From Trametopsis cervina (Eukaryota > Basidiomycota > Agaricomycetes > Polyporales > Irpicaceae): DNA of 64,000 bases. Where the stretch lies: contig MU278355.1 of NCBI GenBank assembly GCA_022385755.1, positions 624,974-688,973 on the forward strand, read 5' to 3'. Each line of letters begins with the position of its first letter. Position 1 is the stretch's first letter. The notes under the pieces are model-generated. The model was not told the origin of the DNA, did not search any database, and worked only from the letters and a program-made list of their open reading frames with translations. Positions 45,878 to 59,450 of the stretch are shown in pieces. Made by a program: the position numbers and the translations under genes.

Positions 45878-47042
45878 GTCGGGGTTTGTTTTTCAACGAT
45901 TGTTTTCTAGGTTTCGGTTTACAGAGCAACGACTGCAAAGTAAGCAATGACAAGCGAGCGAGCGTGGGGTTTCAAACGAGAGTGGTCAGTCGAGCGTGTC
46001 GACCGGAGGTGCGCGCAGAGAGAGGGAGCTCACAAGGCGAGATGATGACGGCAGGAGCGAAGGGGCACTTTGTTGTTGGGTTTGTCAACTTGGGGTTGGT
46101 GGGTAGTGCGCCTACCTTTCTTGTTCGCTCGAGGAAACCGGAGACGCACGCACGTCACGACGGATATATAACGAACGGATCGTACCTACCCCTGCCTTAT
46201 GCAACAAACGGACGGACGGACAGCGACAACCGCCATCTGAGGCTGATATGTTGTGCTGCGCTGATCCTTCGGTCCCGCGTACAGAAGGCCTATACAGTCC
46301 GTCGTCGCCGTGCTGTGCGAGTCAGGCGTGTGCTGTAAGGGAGCTCGGGTACGTGTGCGGTACTGGAGAAACACGACGGCGTGCTTTGGCCGCGGATGGA
46401 TTCTGGATAGAGGGGTTCTGGGGCGGCCCGTGGGGTTGTGTTCCGGGGCTTCACCGCGACGTGTGTGGGTGTTGCATTGCATTGTATTGTATTGGCGATG
46501 AGGATGCCGTGTTTGGAGAGGCAATGTGAGGCGAGACAAGACGAGTGTTGTGTTGGGTGGCGTGCAGCAGATGAGATTGAGATTGTGGGTCGTAGATAAT
46601 CTGGGTGGAGCGAGATGCGGGTTGGTTGCGGCGGACGGACGGACCAATCACGAGTCCCGGATCCATCTTTTGGATCCAGGGCGCCGCTGCGACGACCAAC
46701 GCCAACACTGCTGCTGACCGTCATCACTCTCTGCGTGCGCGCCGTGCGGTGTACTGGGCTTACCTCTTGCTCTGCTTTGCTTGCTCTCGATGCTGGTCAT
46801 TTGCGTTCGACGTGGGTCATGGGAGTCTGCGTCCGGGACCTGGGTGCAGCGCATTTGAAGCACACATTCAGTTCGTATCAACGTCGGCGAAGGAGGAAGA
46901 ATGCTCTACTCAGAGATGAAGCCCGTGTTGAGACCTTGGATGAGTGTGCGGGTCAAGTGACTGGAGAAGGGAGTATACAGTTGGAGGTATGTTCGGGACG
47001 CGCTGGGGAGTTCGTCATGTCTGCTGGGTCATGGATGGGTTA
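45878..47042. other. Intergenic
   Basis: Upstream region of the second CFEM gene; TATATA occurs at about 46164-46170, some 290 bp upstream of its start. Short GGAC-type simple repeats are present near 46210 and 46635. Open frames here are short and overlap on both strands without domains. Confidence 0.45.
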
Positions 47043-50000
47043 GGGTAGGATGAGGAGTGAGAGAGATGGAGATGTGGATATGTTCGCGATTCTGTGTTTC
47101 GTTCCCGTGCTCCACTTCTCAGGCACTCATTTCTTTTCTTGATGCTCTTAAGCTCTTAGCCTTTGCTGATGTCATATTGTTCGCAGGCTATGATATATCA
47201 CCTCTCGCTGGCAACTTTATCTCGTCCAGCCCGCGGTTATATGCGGTGCACTGCCGATGGTACCCGCTCCTATGCTACACTTCAAAACATGTTTGTTCAC
47301 AACTTGACTACGTGCCGAATGGAATGTGGACTTACTCGAACTTGGTGAGTGTATGCTAATTATAACGTCATAAACTTTCCTTGCTGCCTTTGTTTCTTTG
47401 AGCTGTGTTTTTTTATTCGTCTGATGACGCGTAGTCTAGACAGCCTTGATTATGCTGTTGTCAGTCTCTGCATGGAGGAACTTATCCGTAGGATGCACTC
47501 ACCTCTCTGTAGCCACTCATGCATCCAGAGCAGACGGCCGTCATATACCTGAACTATTTCCCGTCATATTGCTCATCCCCATTAGGCCTATCAAATTCCA
47601 AGCCTTCTGGATACTCTCTCGTCCAGGCTAGATGTTAGGCGATAATGACATCTGTGATAGAGGTCTGGAACGCACTGGTTACGTCGCCATAGAGGGAGGA
47701 AGAGACGTGAATCTATGTTTCCCTTCTGTGCTCTCCTTCTCAAGCACTCATCTGTTCTCCTGATTTCTTTAAACCCCTATCTCTTGCTGATTCCATCTCG
47801 TTCGCAGGCCCATATATCAACTCTCGCTGGCAACTTTATCTTGTCGAGCCTGCGGTTATATGCGGTGCACTGCCATTGCACAGACTTCCACGCTCACGCT
47901 ACACCTCAGAACATGTTAGTTCATAACATGACTATGCGATGAATGTGGACCTACTCGATGTCAGTGAGTGTATGCCAGTTTTGATTCTGTGGATTTTCTC
48001 CCTCCGTCTTTCTTTCTTTGGACTGTGTTTTTGTGAGGCGAACGTAGATGTATCTGAATAGCCTTGGCTGTGAAGGCTCCTGTCCATGGGTGCCCTCACC
48101 GCTAGGCAGTACCAATGTTTCCACGTAGCATTCTCACTCCAATTTCGAGCCTGATTAATATGTCCTCATTTTGTGTTCTCCTATCATCTCTACTCTCCCT
48201 GAATCAGGTTGTGAAGAGATGGCCGACACATACTTGACATCCTTTCCTTTCCTATCCCTCGTTTCCATTAGCTCATTGGATTTCTTGTCTTCTGGACATG
48301 GTTTTGCGTAGCCTGCAGGTCAAGCGATAGTGATAAATGTGATGCGACGTTTCACAACGTCACTCACATAGCGGTGTTGTGAAGACGACCCAGCGCAACG
48401 CGTTGTCACTTTGTCATAGCCAGCCATCGAGGGTAGGACGATGAGTCGAAGAGACGTGAATCCATGTTTCCCTCCCGTGCTCTCCTTCTCAGGGGCACAT
48501 CTGTTTTCCTGATTTCCTTAGCCACTACCTGTTGTTGATACCGTCTCGTTGCCTTCGTTCTCGGGCATCCACCTGTTTTCTTAATGCTCTTAAATCCCTA
48601 ACCTTTGCTGATGTCATATCATTTGCAGGCTATACTATATCAGCTCCCACTGCACAACACTATATTCTGCATGCCCACGGCGTGACAATACGCAGTATAT
48701 GCTCTGCTCTGTCGACTTAGCGACTTCCACGCTGGTTTGCAGCATCCGGCATCCCCAAAACGTCTGTTCACAATACCGAACATGTGATGAATGTGGCAAC
48801 ACTGGAGGCTGGTGAGTAAATGTCAACTGTACTGTCGCGAATGTTTCTCTTGTCATTCTTGTTTCGTTTTATTCGACCCGCGTCCTATATGCTTGGACAT
48901 CTCCGGCTGTTCTACGTTCATCTCCTGCATGAACGAACTCATCCACGGGCAATCCTCACCGCTAGGCAGCACGAACGTTCCACTTCATATCGTCGCCCCA
49001 ATCTCGAGCTTGATTAATGAAACCTCTTTCCTGCCTTCTTCGATATTGCTCACACCCATTGAACCTACTGGATTTCAAACCTTCTGAGCATACTCTCGGG
49101 GCTCTCGGGTATGCGGCAGGCCAGACGACAGATGATCATATGATGCAATATCTCGTACCTTGGCTCCTGCAGTGGTGTCAGGGAGCCCACCCACAGCCCA
49201 GCCTCATAGTTGCGGCGGTTTGAGATACATTGGTTACCTCGCCATATCCGGCTATGGAGGGTAGGACGAGGAGTCGTAGAGACGCGAAAGTTCTTGTTTC
49301 CCTCCCGTGCTCTCCTTCTCAGGGGCACATATGTTTTCCTGATTTCCTTAAGCCCTACCTGTTGCTGATGCCATCTCACTAGCAGGCTATACACCAATCG
49401 CAACGCTACTTTGTGATAGTCCGCGTCATATGCGGCACAATGTCAATGTAGCGACTTCCACGTTACATCCCAATATGTCCGCTGACACGCCGACTATATG
49501 ATGAACGTGGGCCTACTCGAAATTGGTGCGTGTACGCCAATTGTAACGCCGTCGATTCCACTCCTGTCGCATTGGGCTGTGCCTTGCTCGTCCGATGGCG
49601 GTGAACTCGGGCAGGCTGATGGTGTTGTCTTGATTTTGTAGTGTGAAGCGGGGTGCCCTCACCTTTAAGTCTCATGCTTACATCAGGTTGTGAGGACAGG
49701 AGATGGCAGCCATATTCACGAACTCTTTTCCCTTCATTTACTTGTCCCTATTGGCTCTATTGGATCCCATATCCTGGTGCAATGGACGTTGGAGGAGAAT
49801 CGATGGTTTTCGTCAAGAAGAGGTCTGAATGGGGTACGGTAGGACGAGGAGTCATAGTACCTGTTAAGCCCACAGCTTTGCTGATAATATCTCGTTCGTA
49901 GGCTACATTCCAGCTCCTGCTGCGCATCGCTACTTTGTGACAACCCGCATCGCAAGCTGCACACCGCCGATGTAGTGACTTCCGCGCCACATTCCAATGT

Positions 50001-51055
50001 CTATCCACAACATGACTACAGTGTATGATGAATGTGAACATACTCGAAGTTGGTGAGTGCACGCCAATTATAACGCCGTCAATTTCTCTCTTGTCGTCTT
50101 TGTTTGTTTTTCCAATAATGCGTGGACCCATGCCGATCGTGTTGTCTTCATTTCCTGCATGAAGGAAATCTATGGGCAGAAAGCTCTCACTGCTAGGTAA
50201 CATGAACGGTTCCACCTCGGATTGTCCCTCGAATATCGATTTGATGTTCCTTTCTTCATTCTTCCACCCTGAGTTTCGTGTGTCAGGTTGCGAAGTGACC
50301 GAATGAAGCACTGTAGGACGCGCAGTCAAAGAGACTGGCGTATTCACTATTCCAACTTTCCCTCCCGCGCCCTGTCCCAGGCGCGCATCGACTTTCCTGA
50401 TGCTCTTATTAGCTTCTGCTGACATCGTCTCGTTCGCAGACCATACATACGATGTCGCTGCGGAACGTCATCCTGTCTATACCCGCGGTTGGACAATCAG
50501 CATTACATCTGGTGCTCCGCCGGTGCTGCAACTCCCCGGTCGGCTTGCGGCATGTAGCATCTCTGTATGCTTGTTCAAAACATCGACTATACCCCGTGAT
50601 GAATGTGGGATTACTCGAGCTGGTGAGTCGACTATAACGCCGTGAATCTTTTCGGCACTCCCCTTGTTTTTTTGGGTTGTGTTTTGTTCGCCCAATCATA
50701 TGCGGACTCAGACAGCCGCGGTGGCGATAGTTTCATTTTCCTGTACGGAGGAACCTACCCGTGCGAGGCACACCGTTGGGCAGCATCGACGTTTCCACTT
50801 CTGAGCGTCGCTCGAATACCGAGCTTGATTAATATGTCCTCGTTTTTACCTTCTTTCATCATCCCAGGTTTCGAGCATCAGGTTGTGAAGAGAGGAGATG
50901 GCCGTCATAAACTAAGCTCTTTTCCCTTCATTTTCGGTGGTCCTATTGGATTGCAAGCCTTCTGAACGCCCTCTCGCGTAGGCAGCAGGTCAAGCGACCA
51001 GTGATACATTAGATGCGACATATCGCACCGTCACTTTCATAACCTTGGCTCAGCC
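47043..51055. repeat. Degenerate tandem array of six long repeat units
   Basis: Six head-to-tail units begin near 47043, 47690, 48429, 49258, 49837 and 50311. Each opens with a version of GTAGGACGAGGAGTC and GAGACG, then CCCGTGCTCTCCTTCTCAGG, TGATTTCCTTAAG, TTGCTGATG, and CTCGTTCGCAGGCTATA. The GCAGGC(T/C) anchor recurs at about 47183, 47812, 48624, 49383, 49899 and 50438. About 150-185 bp later each unit has a CTCGA(A/G)(C/G)TTGGTGAGTG-like anchor and CCAATTATAACG, then blocks such as GCTTGATTAATATGTCCTC and ATCAGGTTGTGAAGAG. Unit lengths are about 470-830 bp, and copies are diverged by substitutions and indels. No reading frame is conserved across units. Unit 3 contains a partial internal duplication near 48545. 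Confidence 0.9.
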
Positions 51056-54000
51056 TATCTACCCACGCTTACCACTGGAATACAGAGCAACGCAGCGGCG
51101 GCCGAACACCGACGCAGGGCTACGATCAGGCGAAATGTCCGCTTGGCCACACCGTATCTTTCTGCTCTCGTCACGCCGCCCGCCCAGAAGCGGACGGAAA
51201 GCATGATGTGCAGCATTTTTCAAAATCACCGCTGTTCCTCTCCATACCTTTCCCACACGACGAGCCTCTGTTCAGATCGTGTCACCAACGCGTCGCAACC
51301 GCACACACAAACGCTCTCCACGGACGGATGGCTGATGGCGTGCCTCCATCCTTATCATTTTGATTTTTTGCTTGGACGCCCTGACGGGCTCCACCCACCG
51401 CTTCACCCTCTCCCAAACCCGTCGCGCCAATTCACATTTTCTCGCAGAGATGACGTCTACCGTCTACCAAACGCCGTTTTTCGTGTCTCGCGGGGCCACA
51501 TATATCAACTGATGCTCTCCGACGGCAGTCGCCACCCGCCAGCCGACCGTGCTTCCCCGTCCATCTGGGGGTGCCAGTGTTTCCCGAAACGTCGCGCAGG
51601 ACGTGCGTGCGTGTGCGCGACGCGTCTGGGTAAACGGTACTGCAGGACGTCCGTAGGCGGGCGGAGGCGTCCATGCGTCCATCTGTCTGTCTTGGCCTAT
51701 TGACATCGTCGTCCTCCACCCGCCTTCTTTTCCCGCACCGTCTGTCCAGTTTTCTCTCACCGCGGAGCTGCACTACAAATGTTTCAGGACGCGATTGGCG
51801 GTCGCGTCGGGCACGGACGGATGGACGCGTGACAGCCATTTTTTTTCTGGCGTCGGGGTTGCGAGCTGTCCGACGACGCTGGGTTTTCCTGCTGGCTGTT
51901 GCCTGACTGGCGTGGGAGCAGGGGGCAGGTGATCTGCGCTTCGCAAGGGGTGCGTGACGGGGCTGTCACTCCGTGGTACCCTTCGTGCTTGGTGGCGCGG
52001 CGCACTACTACTATGGAATCTCGCTTAGACGGAGATATCCTGTCGCTGCGGGTTCATCCGCTCTACCCCCTGTGCACGCATTCTCTTCACTTCTGGTCTG
52101 GTCTGGTCTGTCACCGGTCGCGATAATTTCGTGCGCCCAGGTTAGCGTATCTCCGTATTGGTAGTACGGTACGATCGTTCGGTGCTTGCTGTCTATTTTG
52201 CTATGGCTTAAATTCAGGTAATGTCCCGTGCAATTTGTAGTAGCTAGACGTTGCTTCTGATCACGTTCATTTGTAGGTGGCAGACGATGCCGAACGCAGA
52301 ATCCGTACAACTCGGGTTGGGTGGCTGCCAGTTGGGTTTGATAGCCGATCTCTCAGCAACGAGGCAGCCGAGAGTCCTGGTGAGTGACTGAACGCGAACA
52401 TCAGCCACTACACGGCTAATCCCCTATATCGTGCAGTCTGTGCACGCCCAGAACGCTGCTATCGATACTATGGCGTTCAAACGAAGCAATGAAATTAACT
52501 GTATCCGCCTATCCATCAGTACAGGAACGCCTACGCAGCGCTATTCGACTTCGACACTGCCATTCAAGGAGACACCCTCTCCCAAACTCCCAAGCACACG
52601 GCCGTTCATTTAACTACACCAAGGCACTGCGCATCCGCGCTCCGCCCAGATGTCTCATAAGCTCTGCTTGTACACGTACAGCAGAAGACGGACGAAGGGT
52701 CGAGGAGGGCCCGAGGAGATATTCGTCCGAGCGGGCGTGCTTACGCAGCGACCCCACGGGTGACAGTGTGCCGTACGCGTCCTTTTTCATTAAACAGCTC
52801 CAGAAGCCGGCTAGCACGAGAGCTCAAGGGGCATGCGGGGCCGGCGTCGTGGCGTCTGAATTGCATGAAGCCTTTCGCGGTGAGCTGCTGCAGGGAAGCC
52901 GGGGACTGCCACTGCGCGAGAGCTGGAGATGGGTCTGCGCGTGTCACGGACACAGGCTAGTGGCCCACGTAGCCGTGCGCTTGGGGTATTTGTAGGGCGC
53001 TGGTGAGTACTCTGGATAGGGGTGCTCTGTGGCTTCTTGCAGTGAAGGTGAAGGTGCTGTTCCAGCTGCCCGGTGATGCTGGGGCAGGAGGACTCGTGAT
53101 GCTGATTGGAAGGCGAAGATTGCCGTGGCACTGCTCGCGATACCTCGATCTTCGCTCGTCTTTTCTCCTGGAATTCGAGATCTTATACAGATGTCTCCGT
53201 GAACCTTAGCCTACACAGTGCGTCGTGTGGTGCACCTTCCTGGTCGAACGCTGAAGAGATCGAAGCATAGATGACTAATGTACATCTACGAACTCAATGT
53301 ATGATTCATTTCTTACCAGTCATTCGTAGAGCTGGCAGGGCCAAGACGTATACAGCCGACTATACATGTTGATGCTCGTGGACAACGCGATTTCTTTACC
53401 GAAAGGGAAGAAGCAAGCTTTGACATCATCTCCCAATCTACCAAGCGGGAATGTCATAGCAGATGTGGGATTTTCGACTCGGGGAAGGAAGTACAGTATA
53501 TCCCTGTGCAGGTGTATACATCAAAAGATAGAGCAGATATTGGGCAGCTGAGAACACCCGAAGCCGCAGGGGCGTGCCACACGAGTCGGCCTAGTACATA
53601 GGGAGCTACATTAGCCACACGCCGTTGAGATCAGGCAGCGCAGTATTACATACGCACTGTACTGTATGGACGGCCTCTGGAGGGTTCAACTTGTACTTGA
53701 CAGGCTAAGTTGCATGTGTGGGCGTATGCTAGCACTAGAGGACGGTCCGCACTGTCGCATCCGCCGACAGACTAGAGATTAATATGGACCCGACTTACAC
53801 CATCCAAGCCGTTCACGCCACAATAAGATTGAACGTGTGTGGCTTTTGTTCACTCTGCTGCAACGTACAACGTCGGCCGCCACAGCTACATTACTTATTT
53901 GCTTACTCCCAAGTGTAATGGGACTTGAACATCACGAAGGGTTGTTAATCAGCGATAAGTGGCATAAACATCCAAGCACTGGAGATAAATGACATCGGCA

Positions 54001-55676
54001 GTGACGTCTGAATATAGATAGATGAACTGCCCACGGTCGGCCATACACCCTGCCCCGAGTGCCCGGAGAAACCCCTCAGGCAAGTCTCGACGGTGGGGCA
54101 TCTCCGACGGTGCGACGCTGCTGAGCACAATGGCGTCGTCGAAACCGACCGCGAGACTGAACGGTGGATACGCAGAGTACAAAGGCTGCTGTTGTTATCG
54201 TGTAACACTCGCACACGTTGCGCTTACGTCCGCCGTATTATATGGCGTGAGTTACCGGATCGTGCTGATCGTGATTTGTGACCATCAGGTAGCGTGATGT
54301 GTTACCGCGCCAGTCGTGGCGTGCCGTGGCACGGTGTGGCGGGTGTGACAGCTCCTCCCGACTACGATCCAGGTAAGGGCTGAATTCGTGCCGTCGCTGG
54401 GATTTATTTACGGATGCCGTTCGTCCATCCTCAGAATTGAGCTCTTCATATGATCGTTGTCTGCTGGTGCATTTTTATCTAAAGCACACCACAATTGCTT
54501 ATTCTTATTCGAGGAACATGGAAGCAACCTGGATCGAGGCACGGACGCGGCGTATTGTTTACAACATGTGAATAATAAATAGCGCTACGACGGATGTGTA
54601 CCGCGGCAACCACTAGGTTCGTAGAGGCGACCCTTAAGCGTCGGCAGCACAAGGCTTGCCTACCAGGGTATGAAACGACTCTGAGTTCGAATACGATGTC
54701 TACTAGGGCAAAAACAGAGACGTGGGTGCTGAAATCGACAGTCAGCATCCGCGCAATGTATTGTAAAAGCAGGAGATTAAAAAAAGCTGATTACAACAAA
54801 ATGTCGGGAGATGATCAGTTGAAGGGTAAGCACGGAGGGTCGTTGGCGATCACCCTTGTGGTCAGCCAGGATCGAGCAAAATAAGCTGGATGATTGACTT
54901 CAATCACTGGCTAACAGTTGGCTAACCAAGGTACCACGAGCCAACAATTGTCCGAGCAGGACAAGTGATCTCGAAAAAAGAGGAGCGGATGCGTATGGTG
55001 GAAAATACACCAAGGTTTTTAAGCCGCCGGTGAAGCAGAGCCCGAGCGTGCATGAGGGCGTTGGTCAGGCCTGTGCGGATGCAGGACGCAGGCCGTGGTG
55101 GGCGGGCAGGCGGGAGCGGTGAAGAGACTGAGGGCGGATGGGCGGAGCTCGAAAAGGGAACACAAGGGTGATCGCGCATGGGGACATGTCACACAGGCCC
55201 GCGGCAAGTGTGACGTACTATATCTCGCTGTGACGATCTCGCCCACACGAAGAACAAGGGACGAGAATATATTGTTGATTTCATTATTGGCAGCAGGCCC
55301 AGCACAGCGACGAGCTGAACAGAACTTCACCAGAACATCACCTTTGCACCCTCCGCTCATCCTCCCTGCCTCACTTCCTCTGCCGCCCTCTCCTCACTGC
55401 TCGCCAACCCCCGCAGCATACACCTGCCCGTCGTCTGGCCGACTAGGAGGCCGCACCTCACCAAACCCGACTACACGCCTGGTCTCGATTCCGCCAAACG
55501 ATCCGGCTTCGGCTGCTCTCGTCTCGCCTAGCGCATTCACGCACAGTCGTTTGCATCGTCAACGACACACATATATATCTATTCGCTTCTCTACCAGCAG
55601 GGAGCGACAACTGGTTCCCCACCGCCAACGACCCTGACCCTGGGTCCCCTCCCGGTACACCAAACCGCCCGCCAAC
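51056..55676. other. Long intergenic region, no confident gene
   Basis: About 4.6 kb. The longest frames (51143-51703 and 52489-52995, plus strand) have atypical composition, no domain and strong overlap with frames on the other strand. A short TCTGG triple repeat occurs near 52093. The last 500 bp is CT-rich and probably forms the promoter and long leader of the G-alpha gene. Confidence 0.45.
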
Positions 55677-57476
55677 ATGGGAAACTGCGTTTCGTCTACG
55701 GACCGTGAGGCGCAGGTGCGCTCACAGGAGATCGACAAGCAAATAGAGGAGGATTCAAGAAAGTTTAAGAAGGAATGTAAGATATTACTGTTAGGTAAGC
55801 CCACATCCCATCCCATGATATGCATACATTGGCGCGCTGGGAGGTGGTGGCGGTCTTTTTGGGATCTACAGCACCCCACGCTGGCATTGTAGGGCAATGT
55901 CGAGGCAGCGGGGGTACTATGCGGGGTAGCTACGGCATCCCCCAGCGCTGCAATCTCTCCTTCTCTATGCCGCGGGGTTTGGTACGATAAAATGCGTTGC
56001 TTGGCAGGTTCGGGAGAGTCAGGGAAGTCGACGATTGTGAAGCAGATGAAGATCATCCATCAAAACGGGTATAATCGTGACGAACTCATGACCTTCCGTA
56101 CGACGATTTACAAGAACACACTCGAGTCGGCGCATCACATACTCCTCGCGATGCGCAAGATAGGCGTTGACTGCGAGAACCCGCAGAATCGGGTGCGTAA
56201 CCCTCCTTCAATTCCTCGCTCACGCAAAGCATAGTTACTCATTCGAGATTCTAGGCGAATGCAGATCGAATATTAGACTATGAAGTCTCAGCGTCACCGT
56301 CGTTTTACTTCTCGGAGGAGATCGCGGAGGCGATATTCAACCTGTGGAAAGACCCCATAATCCCGACGATCATGGACCATAGCAGCGAGTTCTACCTCAT
56401 GGACAGCGCATCATAGTGAGTATCCTCACCCAACCCGCGCTGCAGACATGCACCGGCTTTTGATCCTGCGCTGACGAGAGTTTCTCATTACAGTTTCTTC
56501 ACGGAGGCGCTACGGATAGGCAAGCCGGACTATGTGCCCACGGAGACTGATGTGCTGCGATGTCGGGCAAAGAGCACGGGCATAACAGAGACCCGGTTCA
56601 GCCTGGGTCCCCTTTCGTGAGTTCCTTTCCCTTTCCACTCAGCCCCTCGCACACAGCCCGCGCGCTGCCCCAGTCAGATGATCTGCAAACGGCTGTGTGC
56701 GAGGGAGGGCGAGAGCAGCCAAAATTGAACCTAATCACGCCTTCCCTTGTCTTCCCTTCCTGTGCGCAGAATACACATGTTCGACGTGGGCGGCCAGCGG
56801 TCGGAACGGAAGAAGTGGATACATTGCTTCGAAAGCGTCACGTCCATCATTTTCTGCACGGCACTCAGCGAGTACGATCAGGTGTTGCTCGAGGAGCGGA
56901 ATCAGGTACGCCTCCATCTCCTCCCGTTCGCACTCCCTGGCTCCACTATCTATCTCAACCGCGACAGACGCTTACCCGTTTCCCCGACTTTCGCAGAATC
57001 GTATGGCGGAATCGCTAGTACTGTTCGACTCGGTGATAAATTCAAGATGGTTCCTGCGCACATCAATAATCCTGTTTCTCAACAAGATAGATGTGTTCAA
57101 GAACAAGCTACCGAAGGTACGTGTATCTCTCCGTTTGCTCCGGCGAGTTACGCGGGCGCTCATGCAGGGCACGCACATTTGCAGGTCCCATTGGAGAAGT
57201 ATTTCCCAGAGTACGCAGGCGGCGCCGATATCAACAAGGCCGCCAAGTACATCTTGTGGAGATTCATGCAAGCGAATCGTGCGCGGCTTAGCGTCTATCC
57301 CCAGTGCGTGCAACTGCTGTGGCTTGATTAATGGGATATTGAGCTGATGTGATGTCCTGCGCATGATTTCTATCAGTCTGACACAAGCGACGGACACAAG
57401 CAACATACGACTCGTGTTCGCGGCGGTGAAGGAGACGATACTGCAGAACGCGCTCAAGGATTCGGGTATACTATAG
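55677..57476 (+). CDS. Heterotrimeric G-protein alpha subunit
   Basis: Eight exons (55677-55794, 56008-56192, 56255-56415, 56494-56616, 56770-56905, 56997-57116, 57185-57303, 57377-57476) sum to 1062 nt, exactly 353 aa, the canonical length. MGNCVSS supplies an N-myristoylation glycine and a palmitoylation cysteine. Nucleotide-binding motifs are intact: GSGESGKST (P-loop), [10 protein letters not shown] (switch I arginine), [12 protein letters not shown] (switch II), FLNKIDVF (NKxD) and TQATDT in place of the usual TCATDT. The C-terminus KDSGIL lacks the pertussis-toxin cysteine; TQATDT plus KDSGIL resembles the fungal group III (GNA-3/MagA-like) class, usually tied to cAMP signalling. That class assignment is from memory of the motifs and is moderate confidence. 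It signals at the plasma membrane downstream of GPCRs. Confidence 0.95.
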
Positions 57477-59450
57477 CCGTGGAGGGCGAGAAATTTATGC
57501 GCTCGTGTTTCTTGAATATCGGTCTCTCCGTCTTTATGCATTGGGTGAGCGCAGCAGTTCCTTATCGCCTGATGGCGTGTTTGTGGGGATGATGCTGACC
57601 ATATGTTTCACGTTCCGCTCGCGATTCAGATCCTCCTCATCACTTCCTCCTCGCTACTTGTCTGTATGCTGCATCTTTGGTCCTCCATCGTCATCTCTCA
57701 CGCTCATCTGTCATTCTCTGCATCGGTATCATCACTTACTATCCAGTCTCCCCTTGCTCTTGCCTTCTTCTTCCTTCATCACTCCCCCCTTCCCCCTTCC
57801 TTTCCACCCCGCCCGCAAGCCCAGGCACCAGACGCTATGCAATCCGAATCACCCCCCTCGCTTCTCTCGGCACGTCTTCACAGGTACATTCCAGCCCCCG
57901 CGTCCGCGTTCTCATGTCTATTCTTGGCTCTTCCTCGGACGGTTCCTGCCTTGCATTCCAGCAAGGCCATGGGACCAAGAACATTAACGTCTCGACCACG
58001 CAAAGCAAGCACCTAGTCGTCCGCCGCCGATCATACAATACTCCGAAACGAACCGAAATGGAACGAAATGAAGTGAAAGTGCAGGATGCCCGTCGGCGGC
58101 GGCGCATCCGCGGAGTGTCGGGCTGGCCCGCCGAAAATATAGACCGTCCGTTGGGTTCCCAGCTTTTCGCGTGTCGAGTCGAGTCGATCGCGCCACCAAT
58201 GGACCGACCGACCGCGCACTCGCATCTTGTACCGCCGGCGCGCGCAGCTCGCCTCGATCGCGCGTGCACGTTCCTGGCGGTGGTGTCTCAGTGACATCAG
58301 ATCTCGGTCTTGGTGCACTGGATTTCGGCTTTGCGTGCGTGCGTGGGCGGGGGAATCTGGGTTGTGCGCGGTGCGCTGGGCGTGCTGGCATGCTTTTTTT
58401 CTTATTGTTATTCTTGACTTCTCTCTGTGCATGTGCGGTTTGCATATCCCTGGCGAAGGCGCGCCCATCTGCAGGACCGACGCTCGTAGGCTTCTGGTTT
58501 CAATCACTCGTCTCTCGGCATCGGCAGTTCCCTTCCAGGTCGTTGGAGTCACCCATGCTTGCATTATTGAAAGCCGCTTGTCCTAGGCGGCATGGATAGA
58601 GTGTGCTCGAACATCTCAAGGTGGTCGACAGTTGACAGGTCCTGTTGGTGGATGGATGCCATCTGCGGAGATTACAACACGTCCAATTACCCGTCGTCCT
58701 CTTCCTCCTGTGTCCCCTGGTGCAAGCGACCCTCGGATAATCTGGTCGCGGATGCGGCGGCATGGCCTGTTCAGTTTCTTCCACCTGTATTCCCGCCTTG
58801 CCATCGGACAACCGCTCTTTCCACCCTCGTTCCCCCTCCCCACCTGCAAAGTTGTTCTCACATTCATCATTCATCCCATCACCCTGCCATTGCCCATTAC
58901 CATGCCTGCGGGATTCTCCGCTCCCCCTTTCCTTACTTAACCCCCAAAGAACGTGTTGTTGTGTACGTACATTAACCCACTCTTCTCTACCTAGCCTAGC
59001 TACATTGTTATGCCCGTCCGATTTCAATCACTGCTCGCTCGCGCGACATCCCCTTTCTACTTACATCATAACCGAGACCGTTCATGCCGCACCGGTGTTT
59101 TTCTCACTGGTAGCTCATCCCTCCCTGATTCTCACATCGGCTCCGACCGGTCTCACATCCTTGTCCCCGCGCTCTCTCATGGTTGCCTCCGATACGTCAT
59201 GCTTATGCCTGAACGTCTTCCCTCCCGTCTTTCCACCTTTCTCACTATCCATTCTGCTATCCTGCGTTTTTGTTCCCGCTACGATGACCGCTACTGTACA
59301 ACCACTTCAGGGCTTATTAGCACTGTTATAATTCATCACGTTCTCACGGAGCTTTGCGATGGATATCATCGTATGTACAAGGTTTACAGATATGGATAGG
59401 TACGTGGTTGATATACGACGGGCAAGAATGGTCGAGCCTTGATCATCATA
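57477..59450. other. Convergent intergenic region
   Basis: About 2 kb between the stops of the G-alpha gene (+) and the RdRP-helicase gene (-). It is strongly pyrimidine-rich on the plus strand at 57600-57830 and 58690-58970. Frames on both strands are long only because of this bias. No gene is supportable; it could hold a long 3' untranslated region. Confidence 0.45.

Noticed and set aside
47043..51055. C/D-box snoRNA cluster
   Set aside because: GTGATGAA words recur once per unit and resemble a C box, but I found no consistently spaced CTGA D box or terminal stem, so the idea is not supported.
47043..51055. CRISPR array
   Set aside because: Units are long, diverged and directly abutting with no short identical repeats separated by unique spacers, and the organism is eukaryotic.
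51143..51703. Plus-strand frame of 186 codons
   Set aside because: No domain, many Arg/Pro/His, equally long frames on the opposite strand and no splice signals; likely chance in GC-rich DNA.
52489..52995. Plus-strand frame of 168 codons
   Set aside because: Begins without a convincing start context and has no recognisable domain; the opposite strand is equally open.
57505..57987. Plus-strand frame of 160 codons downstream of the G-alpha gene
   Set aside because: Produced by a pyrimidine-rich tract (Ser, Leu, Pro, Phe), starts inside the 3' flank of G-alpha and has no domain.
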